Of a DNA stretch of 64,000 nt, positions 17,068-25,376 are shown one piece after another. A program made the position numbers and the translations under genes. Each line of letters begins with the position of its first letter. The stretch's first letter is position 1. Source of the DNA: Paludibacteraceae bacterium (GTDB taxonomy: Bacteria > Bacteroidota > Bacteroidia > Bacteroidales > Paludibacteraceae); assembly GCA_017553575.1 (NCBI GenBank), contig JAFZKQ010000067.1, positions 30,327-94,326 of the forward strand. The letters are read 5' to 3'. Below the pieces are notes generated by a model that worked only from the letters and a program-made list of their open reading frames with translations, searched no databases and was not told where the DNA came from.

Positions 17068-18246
17068 ATGGGTATTTTCAGTAATCTATTTAAAAAGAAA
17101 GAAACAACAACCGAGGACGTTCAAAAAGGAAAGAACGAATCGACTGAGAAAGAGGAAAAAATTGAAAGTCAAGGAGAGAACAACAATCCTACGTTAAATG
17201 AAGAGCCTAGCTCCGAAAACAACGTGACCGAAGAGAAACAAGTTCCCGTACAGGAACAAACTCCTACCCAAGAGATCGACATTTGGGAGAGAGCCAAAAA
17301 CTTGATTGAGGCAGAAGAACTATACGTCCTCCTATCCATCTCCAAAGCCAACATGCTGGAAGGGTTCAGTTTCCCTTATATCGGCAACTTGGGCGAAGGC
17401 AAATTGACGCTCTACCTCTTCTCTACGCTCGACTTGGCTAAACAATTCGTCTTGGGAAGCGACTACGAGGTGTTGGACGGCGTATACCCAATCGGAAAAT
17501 TGGAGAAGAAAGACCAATTCAGCACCCTCATCAATACGCTCATCATCGCCAAGAAGATCATGAACGTCAGCCATTTCGACATCGACGGAGTGGCCAGCTA
17601 CGACATCGCTGAATTCCTTGAGAAAAACGAGATAAAAGAGTATCAAGTGAAAATCCACTTGACCAACCAAGAGGCAGAACAAGCCAAAGCCTCCAACGGA
17701 CAGAACCCGCCTCAACTTCCAAGGCGATTCAACCCTATCCGAATCACCAACTTCCACAACCGCTTTGCGATTCCGGAAGAGCGTAGGAAGGAACTCAGCG
17801 ACTCACTGTTCGTCAAAGAGGGACAAACCAGGGAAGAGTGCCTCAATACTTACGTAAATGGCCAAACGCTGACGGAGAACTGCTTCATGCTGACCATCCT
17901 CTTCCTCAGCTTCATGCCTCAAGCGGAGAAAGCAAAGAACGAAACCGACTTGAAATACTTCGCCGGTATCCGCCACATGCTCTCCATGGTCATCTGGATG
18001 AAACTCAAGGCTGAAAAGAAACTCTACACATTGGTTGATCCTCAGACCAAGAAACCAATCATCCACAATGAAAGCATGTGCGTCCTCTATACGGACCGCT
18101 TCAAATACATCCAAGGCAACTGCGAATATAAGGAGTTGAACGGTTGCGAGGAGATCAAACAACACATTGCAGAGAACAACCTCAAATCAGTGGTGGTGGA
18201 TGGCATAACAACGACTGCCGTCCTCGACGCAAACCTCTGCGTCTAA
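17068..18246 (+). CDS. SseB-like domain protein
   Basis: The 392-residue cytosolic protein begins MGIFSNLFKKK, then has a Glu/Lys/Thr-rich low-complexity stretch (about 12-72). A globular part (about 85-215) resembles the SseB N-terminal domain family (LYVLLSISKA, GKLTLYLFSTLDLAKQF). A second alpha/beta half (about 220-390) follows. SseB-type proteins have no firmly known biochemical role. The gene has its own promoter and a strong terminator, so it is monocistronic. Confidence 0.6.
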   Translation: MGIFSNLFKKKETTTEDVQKGKNESTEKEEKIESQGENNNPTLNEEPSSENNVTEEKQVPVQEQTPTQEIDIWERAKNLIEAEELYVLLSISKANMLEGFSFPYIGNLGEGKLTLYLFSTLDLAKQFVLGSDYEVLDGVYPIGKLEKKDQFSTLINTLIIAKKIMNVSHFDIDGVASYDIAEFLEKNEIKEYQVKIHLTNQEAEQAKASNGQNPPQLPRRFNPIRITNFHNRFAIPEERRKELSDSLFVKEGQTREECLNTYVNGQTLTENCFMLTILFLSFMPQAEKAKNETDLKYFAGIRHMLSMVIWMKLKAEKKLYTLVDPQTKKPIIHNESMCVLYTDRFKYIQGNCEYKELNGCEEIKQHIAENNLKSVVVDGITTTAVLDANLCV

Positions 18247-18267
18247 GCCACGGAGGATCCAACGGAC

Positions 18268-18310
18268 AAAGCCCATTTGAAAGGAGAACCGCTCAAATGG
18301 GCTTTCTTTA
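18268..18310 (+). terminator. Rho-independent terminator
   Basis: AAAGCCCATTTGA (18268-18280) pairs perfectly with TCAAATGGGCTTT (18293-18305) and is followed by CTTTA. It ends the 17068-18246 transcript. Confidence 0.85.
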
Positions 18311-18421
18311 ATTCTGATTAACAAGTTGTTCCATAGAGACGGATTTTTGACAAAGCGGACGAAAAGTAACCTTTCTTGCCCCTGAAATCGTAAATTGCAA
18401 ATGGTCAAATAGTAAATACAC

Positions 18422-19429
18422 ATGGCTGTAAAACACTCCAACATACCCATATTCATCCCTGAATTGGCTTGCCCCCATCAATGTATTTTCTGCAACCAGG
18501 CAAAAATCAGCGGGCAACTGCAAATCCCGCAACCGCAAGAGGTTCCACACATCATCGAAACCCACCTCGCCACCATGAACGACGGACGGGAGATTGAGGT
18601 GGCCTTCTTCGGAGGCTCCTTCACGGGCATTCCGCTCAACCTACAGGAGCAATACCTCGCCCAGGCTTATGCCTACTTGCAACAAGGTAGAATCCATGGC
18701 ATACGGCTCTCTACCCGCCCCGACTACATCAACAAGGAGGTGATCGAACTGCTGAAACGTTACGGAGTCACCACCATCGAGCTGGGGGCGCAATCAACCA
18801 ACGACGACGTTCTCTTGGCTTCGGGAAGAGGCCACAAAAGCGAGGCCATCCGATCTGCAAGCCGACAAATTTTGGACAACGGATTCCACCTCGGACTCCA
18901 GATGATGATCGGACTCCCCCACGACACCTACGAGCGCTCCAGCCAAACAGTGGACGACATCATCGCACTCGGTGCCGACAACACTCGCATCTATCCGACC
19001 CTTGTAATCAAAGGCACGAAACTCGCCGAACTCTACGAATCAGGACGTTACCAACCGCTCAGCCTCGACGAAGCCGTCCGTTGGGCCAAAGATTTCTATC
19101 TGCGCTTCGAGTCGAAAGGCGTGAACATCCTCCGCGTCGGACTGCATGCCTCGGAAGAGTTGAGCCCGGACAAGTCCCTTTTGGCCGGTCCCTACCATAA
19201 ATCGTTCAAGGAACTGATGATGACCGAAATATGGAGCGACATCCTCCATAAAGAACTGCGCGACAAGCAGAACGAGCAACTCACCTTAGAGATCCATCCG
19301 TCCCAGATCAACTACGCATGGGGCTATGCAGGGAAAAACAAAGGTTGGTTCGAGGAGAAGGGGTTGGAGATTAAAATCATCGGAAAAGAAACAGCAGGAA
19401 AATATGAAGTCAAAATTAGCCGTCGTTGA
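18422..19429 (+). CDS. Radical SAM protein (COG1243/Elp3-like)
   Basis: The 335-residue enzyme carries the radical SAM cluster motif C17-x3-C21-x2-C24 (CPHQCIFC) at the N-terminus. The glycine-rich SAM-binding strand FFGGSFTGI lies at about residues 63-71. Later stretches (LSTRPDYI, ELGAQS) match the Elp3-like/COG1243 radical SAM group. No acetyltransferase domain is present, so this is the short bacterial form. Its last 26 bases overlap the start of the DUF6873 gene, so the two are translationally coupled. The exact reaction is unknown. Confidence 0.85.
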   Translation: MAVKHSNIPIFIPELACPHQCIFCNQAKISGQLQIPQPQEVPHIIETHLATMNDGREIEVAFFGGSFTGIPLNLQEQYLAQAYAYLQQGRIHGIRLSTRPDYINKEVIELLKRYGVTTIELGAQSTNDDVLLASGRGHKSEAIRSASRQILDNGFHLGLQMMIGLPHDTYERSSQTVDDIIALGADNTRIYPTLVIKGTKLAELYESGRYQPLSLDEAVRWAKDFYLRFESKGVNILRVGLHASEELSPDKSLLAGPYHKSFKELMMTEIWSDILHKELRDKQNEQLTLEIHPSQINYAWGYAGKNKGWFEEKGLEIKIIGKETAGKYEVKISRR

Positions 19430-20105
19430 TGCCCGATGCGGGAAGGAAATCCTTGATAGATTAGCCCTTTTCGCCGAAGAAGTACACCCGTTCCAGACAG
19501 AAGGCATCACCTACGAGTCCATCTCCTGCCATCCCGACATCTTCCTCTACCAAGACCCACAAACCATCATCGTCGCTCCCAACGCACCTCAAGAACTGTT
19601 TAAAAAGCTGAATCAATTGAATATCAGCCACAAGATAGGCACCTCGGAAGTCGGCAGCCTGCTGAACAACTCCTGCTACTACAACTGCGTGGCGACCCAA
19701 CACCATCTCTTCCACCGGGAGAATTTCACAGACCCGTTGATTCGGGAAGCGAACCAAGGGAAAGTGTTCGTCGCCCTTCCGCAAAGCTACACCCGTTGCT
19801 CCCTGCTCGCCCTGAACGACCACGCCTTCGCCACCTCGGACAGAGGCATTGAAAAGCAACTAAACCTACACGGATTCGAGACCTTCTTCTTCACCCCCGA
19901 GGAGATTAAAATTGCCGTACACCGTTACGGATTTCTAGGGGGAACCTGCGGAAAATGGGAAGAGAAAATCCTCTTTTTAGGCAATCCCCTCACCCACCCC
20001 GACGGAGCTGGGCTCTGCCATTTCATCGAAAAAAACGGATTGGAGGTGGTCTCCCTCTGCAACGGGAACCTTTACGACGGAGGAGGAATCTTCTTTCTGC
20101 CCTAA
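19404..20105 (+). CDS. DUF6873-like (GME-fold) protein
   Basis: I take ATG 19404 (MKSKLAVVDARCG) because the upstream part of the frame overlaps the radical SAM gene and lacks protein character. The product of 233 residues has repeated strand-turn units and motifs such as SLLNNSCYYNCV, FVALPQSYTRCS and FLGGTCGKW. These recall the guanidine-modifying-enzyme fold proteins annotated as DUF6873. Conserved cysteines (SCYYNC, GGTCG) could be catalytic. It is coupled to the radical SAM gene upstream. Function unknown; the family assignment is from memory. Confidence 0.6.
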   Translation: MKSKLAVVDARCGKEILDRLALFAEEVHPFQTEGITYESISCHPDIFLYQDPQTIIVAPNAPQELFKKLNQLNISHKIGTSEVGSLLNNSCYYNCVATQHHLFHRENFTDPLIREANQGKVFVALPQSYTRCSLLALNDHAFATSDRGIEKQLNLHGFETFFFTPEEIKIAVHRYGFLGGTCGKWEEKILFLGNPLTHPDGAGLCHFIEKNGLEVVSLCNGNLYDGGGIFFLP

Positions 20106-20440
20106 AAAACAAGACAGAGCGTCAGAAAAACTGACAAAAACATACGCAAATAAGACAATCCGTCAGAATTTCGACTGTCAGAAACGCACCAATCGATAAT
20201 GCGGACAATCACACTCCCTTTCACAAAAGAAATTATCCAATTGATTTTCAAAAACCTTCCGCATCCGACCCAAAACGGCCTCTTTTCCCTCAAAAAAATC
20301 ACCCTAAAATTTAACAACGAACACCCTAAATTGGTCTACTATTTGCACAAACCCAAGTGAGCTGTCCAGCTATATTTTGTAACCGAACGACTCATATTAA
20401 TAAAAAAGACGTGAATAACGCCATTGTCTAATTTATTTTT
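20106..20440. other. Gene-free upstream region
   Basis: AT-rich sequence of about 335 bp before the first small basic gene. I see no exact TAnnTTTG box; the nearest is TATATTTTG at 20371-20379, which has one extra base. No gene is supported here. Confidence 0.4.
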
Positions 20441-20446
20441 AGGAGG
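20441..20446 (+). promoter_or_regulatory. Strong Shine-Dalgarno AGGAGG
   Basis: AGGAGG lies 7 bp before the ATG at 20454. Bacteroidetes genes rarely use a strong Shine-Dalgarno, so this site is unusual and fixes the start. Confidence 0.7.
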
Positions 20447-20453
20447 ATTTATT

Positions 20454-20570
20454 ATGAAAGGTTCAGACGTTAAAAAGCCAAAGAAAAACGACAAGAAGGC
20501 AGGTCACCACACGCACATTCCTGCGTATGAGTTGAAAGAGGAAAACGAACTCGCAGCAAAGAAGAAATAG
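20454..20570 (+). CDS. Very small basic protein, copy 1
   Basis: A 38-residue frame (ATG 20454, TAG 20568-20570) encodes a Lys-rich peptide with VKKPKKNDKKAGHH, then IPAYELKEENE and a KKK end. It has a strong Shine-Dalgarno, a terminator at 20701-20735 and a paralogue 243 bp downstream with the same plan (basic start, PAY, acidic helix, KKK end). That pairing is the main support for its being real. No membrane segment or known family. It may bind nucleic acid or the ribosome. Confidence 0.7.
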   Translation: MKGSDVKKPKKNDKKAGHHTHIPAYELKEENELAAKKK

Positions 20571-20700
20571 CGGAGAACCGCTCCTTCTACGAGATTCCAC
20601 AAATCAGACCCAATTTATTAGTTACTTCGAAGCACGCCATCATCCCCATGGTACGTATGGCTGTTTTTCCTTTGGGCTGAGACAGAGATCAAACAAAAGC

Positions 20701-20738
20701 AGGGATAAACTTCAACTCTTTATCCCTACTTTTGATTT
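20701..20738 (+). terminator. Rho-independent terminator after small gene 1
   Basis: AGGGATAAA (20701-20709) pairs with TTTATCCCT (20719-20727), followed by ACTTTTGATTTTT. Confidence 0.7.
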
Positions 20739-20797
20739 TTCAGGAACAACAAAAACAAGAAAGGGCGACAAGTTATTCGCCTGATCACTAACAAAAT

Positions 20798-20804
20798 AAG
20801 GAGG
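20798..20804 (+). promoter_or_regulatory. Strong Shine-Dalgarno AAGGAGG
   Basis: AAGGAGG lies 8 bp before ATG 20813; the downstream bases (ATTTTATC) also resemble those before copy 1. Confidence 0.7.
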
Positions 20805-20812
20805 ATTTTATC

Positions 20813-20926
20813 ATGGGAGCAGCAGGAAACAAAAAACCCAAAGGATCTAAAACAGCAAAACATGCACCAGCTTATGCCATAGAAGAGGCAAAACACGAGG
20901 TGACAAACAACAAGAAAAAGAAATGA
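20813..20926 (+). CDS. Very small basic protein, copy 2
   Basis: A 37-residue frame (ATG 20813, TGA 20924-20926) encodes a peptide with NKKPKGSKTAKHA, PAYAIEEAK and a final KKKK. It is a clear paralogue of the 38-residue gene upstream: basic N-half, PAY-x3-E core, acidic stretch, lysine end. It has its own strong Shine-Dalgarno and its own terminator 22 bp after the stop. Function unknown. Confidence 0.72.
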   Translation: MGAAGNKKPKGSKTAKHAPAYAIEEAKHEVTNNKKKK

Positions 20927-20948
20927 AAATTACAACTCATTTCTATGG

Positions 20949-20982
20949 AGGGAAGTATCGAAAGATATTTCCCTTCTTTTTT
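20949..20982 (+). terminator. Rho-independent terminator after small gene 2
   Basis: AGGGAAGTATC (20949-20959), a GAAA loop, and GATATTTCCCT (20964-20974) form a stem with one G-T pair, followed by TCTTTTTT. Confidence 0.85.
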
Positions 20983-21039
20983 ATGGTGGGTTCTACAAAA
21001 TCACTCAAGTCTCGCAAGTGATTTTAAATCAAACATATA

Positions 21040-21210
21040 TCGCACGTCGTTAGCCCCAAATGGGCGTCCCATTACAGGCAGGGGGGTAAACCCCTGTGTG
21101 AAACGTACCAAACAGTATTGGAACCCCAAACAGTCCCAAGAACGAGCCGTTCCGGAGAGCCAACCCATGCCCCGCCACACACTTCGATATAGGGCTAAAG
21201 GAGAGTTCAA
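21040..21210. repeat. Intergenic repeat related to the 15.5-kb and 59-62-kb repeats
   Basis: The stretch contains CAGGCAGGGGGGTAAACCCCTGTGTG, a near-palindrome (AGGGG/CCCCT) like those at 15510, 59620 and 62120, and 'acgtaccaaacagtattggaacccc', which echoes the ttcc-aaacg segment of the other copies. The remainder of 20983-21339 shows no gene. Confidence 0.5.
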
Positions 21211-21339
21211 AAATTCCCCTGTTTTTTTTCGTTTAATCACATATATTTGACTATTTTCGCAAGCGGAAAGAGAATAGAATATTTTCACATCTAAACAAAG
21301 TGTTGAAAAACTTATTTTCGGGAACCTAATTTAATACTT

Positions 21340-21720
21340 ATGACAGAAAAAACTAGATATTCGGATGCCGAACTTGAAGAGTTCAGGGCCATCATACTTG
21401 AAAAGTTAGAAGTGGCACAGAGGGACTATGAGCTTTTGAAAGCAAGTCTGACCAACATGGATGGAAATGACATCAGCGACACATCCCCAACATTCAAAGT
21501 ATTGGAGGAAGGCGCAACAACCATGACGAAGGAAGAGGCTGGCCGATTGGCTCAAAGACAAATGAAATTCATCCAACACCTACAATCAGCCCTCATACGC
21601 ATAGAAAACAAGACTTACGGAATCTGCAGGGAGACCGGCAAATTGATTCCGAAGGAACGCCTCAGAGTTGTACCTCACGCAACCCTCTGTATCGACGCAA
21701 AAAAACAAGGCGTTAAGTAA
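21340..21720 (+). CDS. TraR/DksA family zinc-finger-like protein
   Basis: The 126-residue protein has a helical N-terminal half and the C-terminal block YGICRETGKLIPKERL...ATLCIDAK typical of TraR/DksA regulators. Only two cysteines (C96, C117) remain of the four-cysteine zinc knuckle, as I recall is common in Bacteroidetes. DksA proteins bind the RNA polymerase secondary channel and alter promoter response to ppGpp. It sits upstream of lspA and DUF4296, an order I recall from other Bacteroidales. A terminator hairpin at 21773-21807 separates it from lspA. Confidence 0.85.
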   Translation: MTEKTRYSDAELEEFRAIILEKLEVAQRDYELLKASLTNMDGNDISDTSPTFKVLEEGATTMTKEEAGRLAQRQMKFIQHLQSALIRIENKTYGICRETGKLIPKERLRVVPHATLCIDAKKQGVK

Positions 21721-21759
21721 ATAAAATATAGGCTTCCTCTCAGAAGTGCTTCACTATTT

Positions 21760-21790
21760 TTTGAAATATGAATCGGCAGATGTATCTTTG
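21760..21790 (+). promoter_or_regulatory. Promoter of lspA: TTTG-N19-TATCTTTG
   Basis: TTTG at 21760-21763 and TATCTTTG at 21783-21790 are 19 bp apart, a perfect Bacteroidetes promoter. The -7 box lies within the loop of the terminator-like hairpin 21773-21799. Confidence 0.75.
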
Positions 21791-21807
21791 CAACTGCCGA
21801 TTTTTTT
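21773..21807 (+). terminator. Terminator-like hairpin overlapping the lspA promoter
   Basis: TCGGCAG (21773-21779) pairs with CTGCCGA (21794-21800) and is followed by TTTTTTTA. It would end the TraR/DksA transcript, while its 14-base loop holds the -7 box of the next gene. Confidence 0.65.
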
Positions 21808-21812
21808 ATATT

Positions 21813-22547
21813 ATGACAAAAGACAATACAAGCATAGCGACCGATGTCGCATCCCCTCTATCTCTCGCCCAAAAGATTAAACTTTGGGCAAATACACACA
21901 AAGCAATTGTGGCAACCGCCGTCGCCCTCTTCATCCTTATTTTTGACCAAGTGGTCAAAATCTGGATCAAAACGCACTTCATGCTCGGAGAGAGCTACCA
22001 AGTCACCTCTTGGTTCCACATCACCTTCGTCGAAAACAATGGAATGGCATTCGGAATCGAATTCTTCGACAAGATTTTCCTTTCCGTCTTCCGAATCATA
22101 GCCGTCTTTGCTTTGTTCTACTATCTGGTCCAGACCATCAAAAAGAATCTGCAGCTGAGCTACATCATCTGCATCTCCCTATTGGCCGCAGGTGCCCTTG
22201 GCAACATCATCGACTGCGTCTTCTACGGGAAGATTTTCGACCTGAGCAACGGCCAAGTGGCTACGTTCCTGCCCGAAAATGGAGGCTACGCTCCTTTCCT
22301 CTACGGAAGGGTGGTCGACATGCTCCAGTTTCCTCTCTTTGACTTCTATTGGCCCGAATGGATGCCTTTCATAGGAGGCAACCACTTCACCTTCTTCGAT
22401 CCGATCTTTAACATCGCAGATTCGGCCATCACCGTATCCGTCTTCTTGATCGCGCTGTTCCAAAGGAAAGTGCTGCTAACCGAGTTCTCGGAGAAAGAGG
22501 AGAAGGAGGAAGAGTCCCAACCAAGCGAAAACTTGGCAAAAGAATAG
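21813..22547 (+). CDS. lspA: Signal peptidase II (prolipoprotein signal peptidase)
   Basis: ATG 21813 gives a 244-residue inner-membrane protease with four membrane helices. The catalytic aspartates are in NIIDCVFYG (about residue 128) and FNIADSAITV (about residue 195). The VENNGMAFG box is also typical of LspA. It removes the signal peptide of lipoproteins after diacylglyceryl transfer. The protein is longer than E. coli LspA because of an N-terminal extension and an extra region around the active site, both common in Bacteroidetes. A charged tail (EKEEKEEESQ) ends it. A promoter lies just upstream and a DUF4296 gene follows. Confidence 0.95.
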   Translation: MTKDNTSIATDVASPLSLAQKIKLWANTHKAIVATAVALFILIFDQVVKIWIKTHFMLGESYQVTSWFHITFVENNGMAFGIEFFDKIFLSVFRIIAVFALFYYLVQTIKKNLQLSYIICISLLAAGALGNIIDCVFYGKIFDLSNGQVATFLPENGGYAPFLYGRVVDMLQFPLFDFYWPEWMPFIGGNHFTFFDPIFNIADSAITVSVFLIALFQRKVLLTEFSEKEEKEEESQPSENLAKE

Positions 22548-22610
22548 CCTTTCGAGGGGCGCAACCCATCGAAGAGTATCAGATTATTAACCGCAGAAAA
22601 AACAAGAGAT

Positions 22611-22952
22611 ATGAACCGTTTCTTCTCAAAAACAAGCTATTGGCTGGTCATCGGATTGTTAGCATGCCTAACTTCGTGCAAAGTAGACAAGGGCAAACCC
22701 ATCATCGGGAAAGAGAAAATGGTAGAGATCATCTACGACTACTACATCACGGAGGGAACCCTCGACGTGAGCACCATACCGGCAGACCACAAACGCCACT
22801 ACTACTATTGCCATATCTTGGAGAAGCACGGAGTCACAGAAGCTGAATTCGACTCGGCCCTTGTATGGTACAGCAGAAACACCGATGATTTCGCCGAAGT
22901 TCACGGCCTCGTGGTGAATAAACTGAAAGAGGAGCAGAGCAAACTGAAATAG
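22611..22952 (+). CDS. DUF4296 lipoprotein
   Basis: The 113-residue protein starts with a lipoprotein signal ending LTSC (Cys about residue 23). The rest (EKMVEIIYDYYITEG ... HKRHYYYCHILEKHGVTEAEFDSALVWYSRN) matches the DUF4296 family, a small lipoprotein of unknown role. I recall it next to lspA in many Bacteroidales. It follows lspA by 63 bp and precedes the 22962 gene by 9 bp, so one operon is likely. Confidence 0.85.
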   Translation: MNRFFSKTSYWLVIGLLACLTSCKVDKGKPIIGKEKMVEIIYDYYITEGTLDVSTIPADHKRHYYYCHILEKHGVTEAEFDSALVWYSRNTDDFAEVHGLVVNKLKEEQSKLK

Positions 22953-22961
22953 GAGAACTCC

Positions 22962-23303
22962 ATGAAAACAGCGGCCCTGCTATTATACTGCTCACCCCAA
23001 AGAATCATCCAGAACGGAATCATAGAAACGGATGCCCAAGGAATCGTCCTAAGGATAGGTAGCCTAAGCCAATACGACAACGAGCCCCACAGCACCACCT
23101 TCCTCAACGGCATCCTACTACCCTTTGCGCCCGACACGGAACAAATCATACAAGAAGGGCTGAAAAAAGCCTTAGAAAGAGAATTCGAGGCATCTCAGGC
23201 GGAGATAAAAGAGGGGAAATGCCTTTCCCTCTGGCTACTAAGCGGGGATAGCCTCTTCCAGAAAGAAATCCAGCCGCCCCTGAGCGTCACTCGCCTGTTG
23301 TAA
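22962..23303 (+). CDS. Short amidohydrolase-like remnant or small unknown protein
   Basis: This 113-residue protein has an N-terminus (IIQNGIIETDAQGIVLRIGSL, then FLNGILLPF) resembling the beta-sandwich start of amidohydrolases. In those enzymes the next residues would be the metal-binding GFVNAHCH, which is absent here. In related genomes a full metal-dependent hydrolase often follows DUF4296, so this could be a shrunken relative. The remaining residues are mostly helical. It lies 9 bp after the DUF4296 gene. No catalytic site remains, so an enzymatic role is unlikely. Confidence 0.55.
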   Translation: MKTAALLLYCSPQRIIQNGIIETDAQGIVLRIGSLSQYDNEPHSTTFLNGILLPFAPDTEQIIQEGLKKALEREFEASQAEIKEGKCLSLWLLSGDSLFQKEIQPPLSVTRLL

Positions 23304-23314
23304 AAAATTGGAAA

Positions 23315-24073
23315 TCAGATAATATAATGCGTCACCAAGGAGTCCAAAGCCTCCTTGATGGTCTTGGTATGGGTCTTCTGCATAATCTGCCTCTTATAAT
23401 AGGATATGGTGTCTTTTGAGACGCAAAGGGAGTCTGCAATGTGCTTGTCCTGCGTTCCACGATAAATCTCAATCGCCGCAAGTTTCTCCTTATCCGACAA
23501 GACAATTGGAGCCTGCTCGATCCATTGATCCTTTTCCAAGGAATAGGCAAACGTTTTGTTTTTGTTACGCAACGTATAAAAGACTCCCCCAATCTCATTC
23601 GAAGAGGAATAATTAAGGCACGAGATGGAAAGCCACAACCGCCCATCCTCCATATATTTCAGCGGTGCCATCCGACGATACACGACTATCTTCCTACCAT
23701 CCTTTCGGTAAAAGGGAAAATGGTAGATGGCCGCGGCATGCGCCTTGTCCTCCATGCTCAAACTATTAAAGGCGTCCATAAGGACTCCTGCTATACGGAT
23801 ATGGACAGGCAAATCCTCTGGGGGAAAAATCTTTCGATAAAAACCCTCTCCCATCTCGTCCACCTCCTCTTTCGAATAGCCACAGAAACGGCAAAAGGCC
23901 TCAGACATGAACAACAGCCTGTTCTGATAGTAATCCGTGATATAAGAATTGAGAGGCTCGATATCGCTCAATTTATCCAAAAGGTTTTCAAATTCCCCCA
24001 ATGAGCTATAATCGAGTTCGTCCAGATTAAGATGGACACCCTTGACTTTGTATTGACCTTCTCCTATTTGCAT
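23315..24073 (-). CDS. PAS-LuxR type transcriptional regulator
   Basis: The product has a PAS-like sensory region (about 30-180: LFMSEAFCRFCGYSKEEVDEM, FPFYRKDGRKIVVYRRM) and a C-terminal LuxR-type helix-turn-helix (about 195-250: LSDKEKLAAIEIYRG, IADSLCVSKDTISYYKRQIMQK). I prefer ATG 24073, but ATGs at 24124 and 24211 are in frame; the extra N-terminal residues are very basic and look non-coding. It converges with the lspA cluster. Targets are unknown. No receiver domain is present, so it probably senses a small ligand or redox cue. Confidence 0.75.
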   Translation of the reverse strand: MQIGEGQYKVKGVHLNLDELDYSSLGEFENLLDKLSDIEPLNSYITDYYQNRLLFMSEAFCRFCGYSKEEVDEMGEGFYRKIFPPEDLPVHIRIAGVLMDAFNSLSMEDKAHAAAIYHFPFYRKDGRKIVVYRRMAPLKYMEDGRLWLSISCLNYSSSNEIGGVFYTLRNKNKTFAYSLEKDQWIEQAPIVLSDKEKLAAIEIYRGTQDKHIADSLCVSKDTISYYKRQIMQKTHTKTIKEALDSLVTHYII

Positions 24074-24211
24074 CGCTAAAATAGTTCGTTTTTTTGTTCC
24101 GGTGACTTGAAAATCACCACTCATTAAAAAATGGGATTGTACGATTCTCAGCAATCCTCTCCTACTTCTGTCGGCAGATAAACGACAGAAAAATCTTTTT
24201 TGCCGATTCAT

Positions 24212-24640
24212 TCACAATCAATAGGGATGGACCTCTTCAACAAACTCTCCAAAATCAAATCATAGTCCTCGCCATAGATTGAATAGCTCTTTGTAGCCAA
24301 AGCTATCCAACACAAATATAACTAAATTCGGAAAAACAGAACGAATCCTCACAATTTTTTACGAAAATATTTTGATGCGGTTGATTATAGAAAGCCTTGG
24401 AGAGACGAGTGTAGAGCCGTCAAAACGCCCTCAAAACTCACGAAATCGAGCGTCCCCTGTTTTGGGAAACTTAAATACGGAAATATATTTGACATAAATC
24501 ATCCACATAACAGATTATCTTTCAGCAGACAGCAAAACAGAACTTCCGGCAAGCCTTAAACATTAGGCCAAACTCCCCACAAAATCGACAGACAAAATTC
24601 ACCTCGAAAAATGCCTTCCAAATCATTTCTACAAATTATT
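24212..24640. other. Gene-free AT-rich region
   Basis: About 430 bp upstream of the PAS-LuxR gene with no credible frame. A C-rich stretch near 24420-24460 is the only compositional change. Confidence 0.4.
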
Positions 24641-24679
24641 GTAGTTGAAACATTGAAAAATTCTTCTTAATATTGCAAT

Positions 24680-24806
24680 ACAAAAGTTCGTTTTATTAAA
24701 TCAACCTGAACCGAACGACTGTTTTTGTTTACGAGTCTGTATTACATTTTCTATCACTGTTAGACGTGATAGACAAAAGGGTTCCCGTTCTGGGAACCCT
24801 TTTTGA
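24680..24806 (+). ncRNA. Candidate small RNA ending in a strong terminator
   Basis: No gene is present, yet a promoter-like TAATATTG (24669-24676) is followed by about 110 bp that end in two hairpins. One is CTATCAC/GTGATAG (about 24751-24772). The other is a strong rho-independent terminator at 24775-24805. On the plus strand this would be a transcript of about 120 nt. The terminator may serve only the minus-strand thioesterase gene, so the RNA is a hypothesis. Confidence 0.35.
24775..24805. terminator. Bidirectional terminator
   Basis: AAAAGGGTTCCC (24775-24786), a GTTCT loop, and GGGAACCCTTTT (24792-24803) form a 12-bp perfect stem with A/T runs on both sides, so it can work in either direction. 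It can end the minus-strand thioesterase gene at 24825. Confidence 0.85.
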
Positions 24807-24824
24807 TTCTACCCATTTTATACT

Positions 24825-25232
24825 TTATTCTTCATGAGAGACCAACAGAGCCTTCTCCACCTCGTCGCACAACGAGAGACGTCCGTTGACCACACTGACA
24901 GCCTCAACACGCCCTTTCGTACACAAAGCCATATCCGAAGAACGATAGATATCCTGATGGAAGACATAACGGATACCCTCACGGCAGACATTCAGGCGAC
25001 AAACGAAGGCCTCGCCCCCACGAAGAGGACGCTTATACTCGATTTGAATCTTCGAAACCACCACATCAATGCCCCGATTATGGAGATCGGTGAAATCAAG
25101 GCCTAACGTCTTGATGAATTGGTGGCGCGTATGCTCCATATAATGCTGATAGTTCGCATTATTGACGATTCCCTGAATATCACACTCATAATCACGGACA
25201 ACAAAATCCTGTTCAAATATATATCCTTGCAT
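24825..25232 (-). CDS. Acyl-CoA thioesterase (4HBT hotdog family)
   Basis: ATG 25232 (MQGYIFEQDFVVRDYECD) is the best start, because the extra upstream frame is Arg/Cys-rich and unlike the family. The product of 135 residues has the 4HBT signature: DIQGIVNNANYQHYMEHTRHQF with the catalytic Asp in the first turn, then VVVSKIQIEYKRPLRGGEAF. Such enzymes hydrolyse acyl-CoA or acyl-ACP thioesters. Length is normal for the YbgC-like group. It lies downstream of pckA on the same strand, 144 bp away. Confidence 0.88.
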   Translation of the reverse strand: MQGYIFEQDFVVRDYECDIQGIVNNANYQHYMEHTRHQFIKTLGLDFTDLHNRGIDVVVSKIQIEYKRPLRGGEAFVCRLNVCREGIRYVFHQDIYRSSDMALCTKGRVEAVSVVNGRLSLCDEVEKALLVSHEE

Positions 25233-25376
25233 AATCCCCAATTTAAAGCCCCCTTTTCGCCTCCGACAAGCCCATAGGCAAGCAGTCGGCGCATCCACGC
25301 CAAACGGCAAAAAAAGGATTGAAAAAAAGGACACCCCAAGATGAGGTGCCCTTCCTTATTATCAAAAAATGATTAA

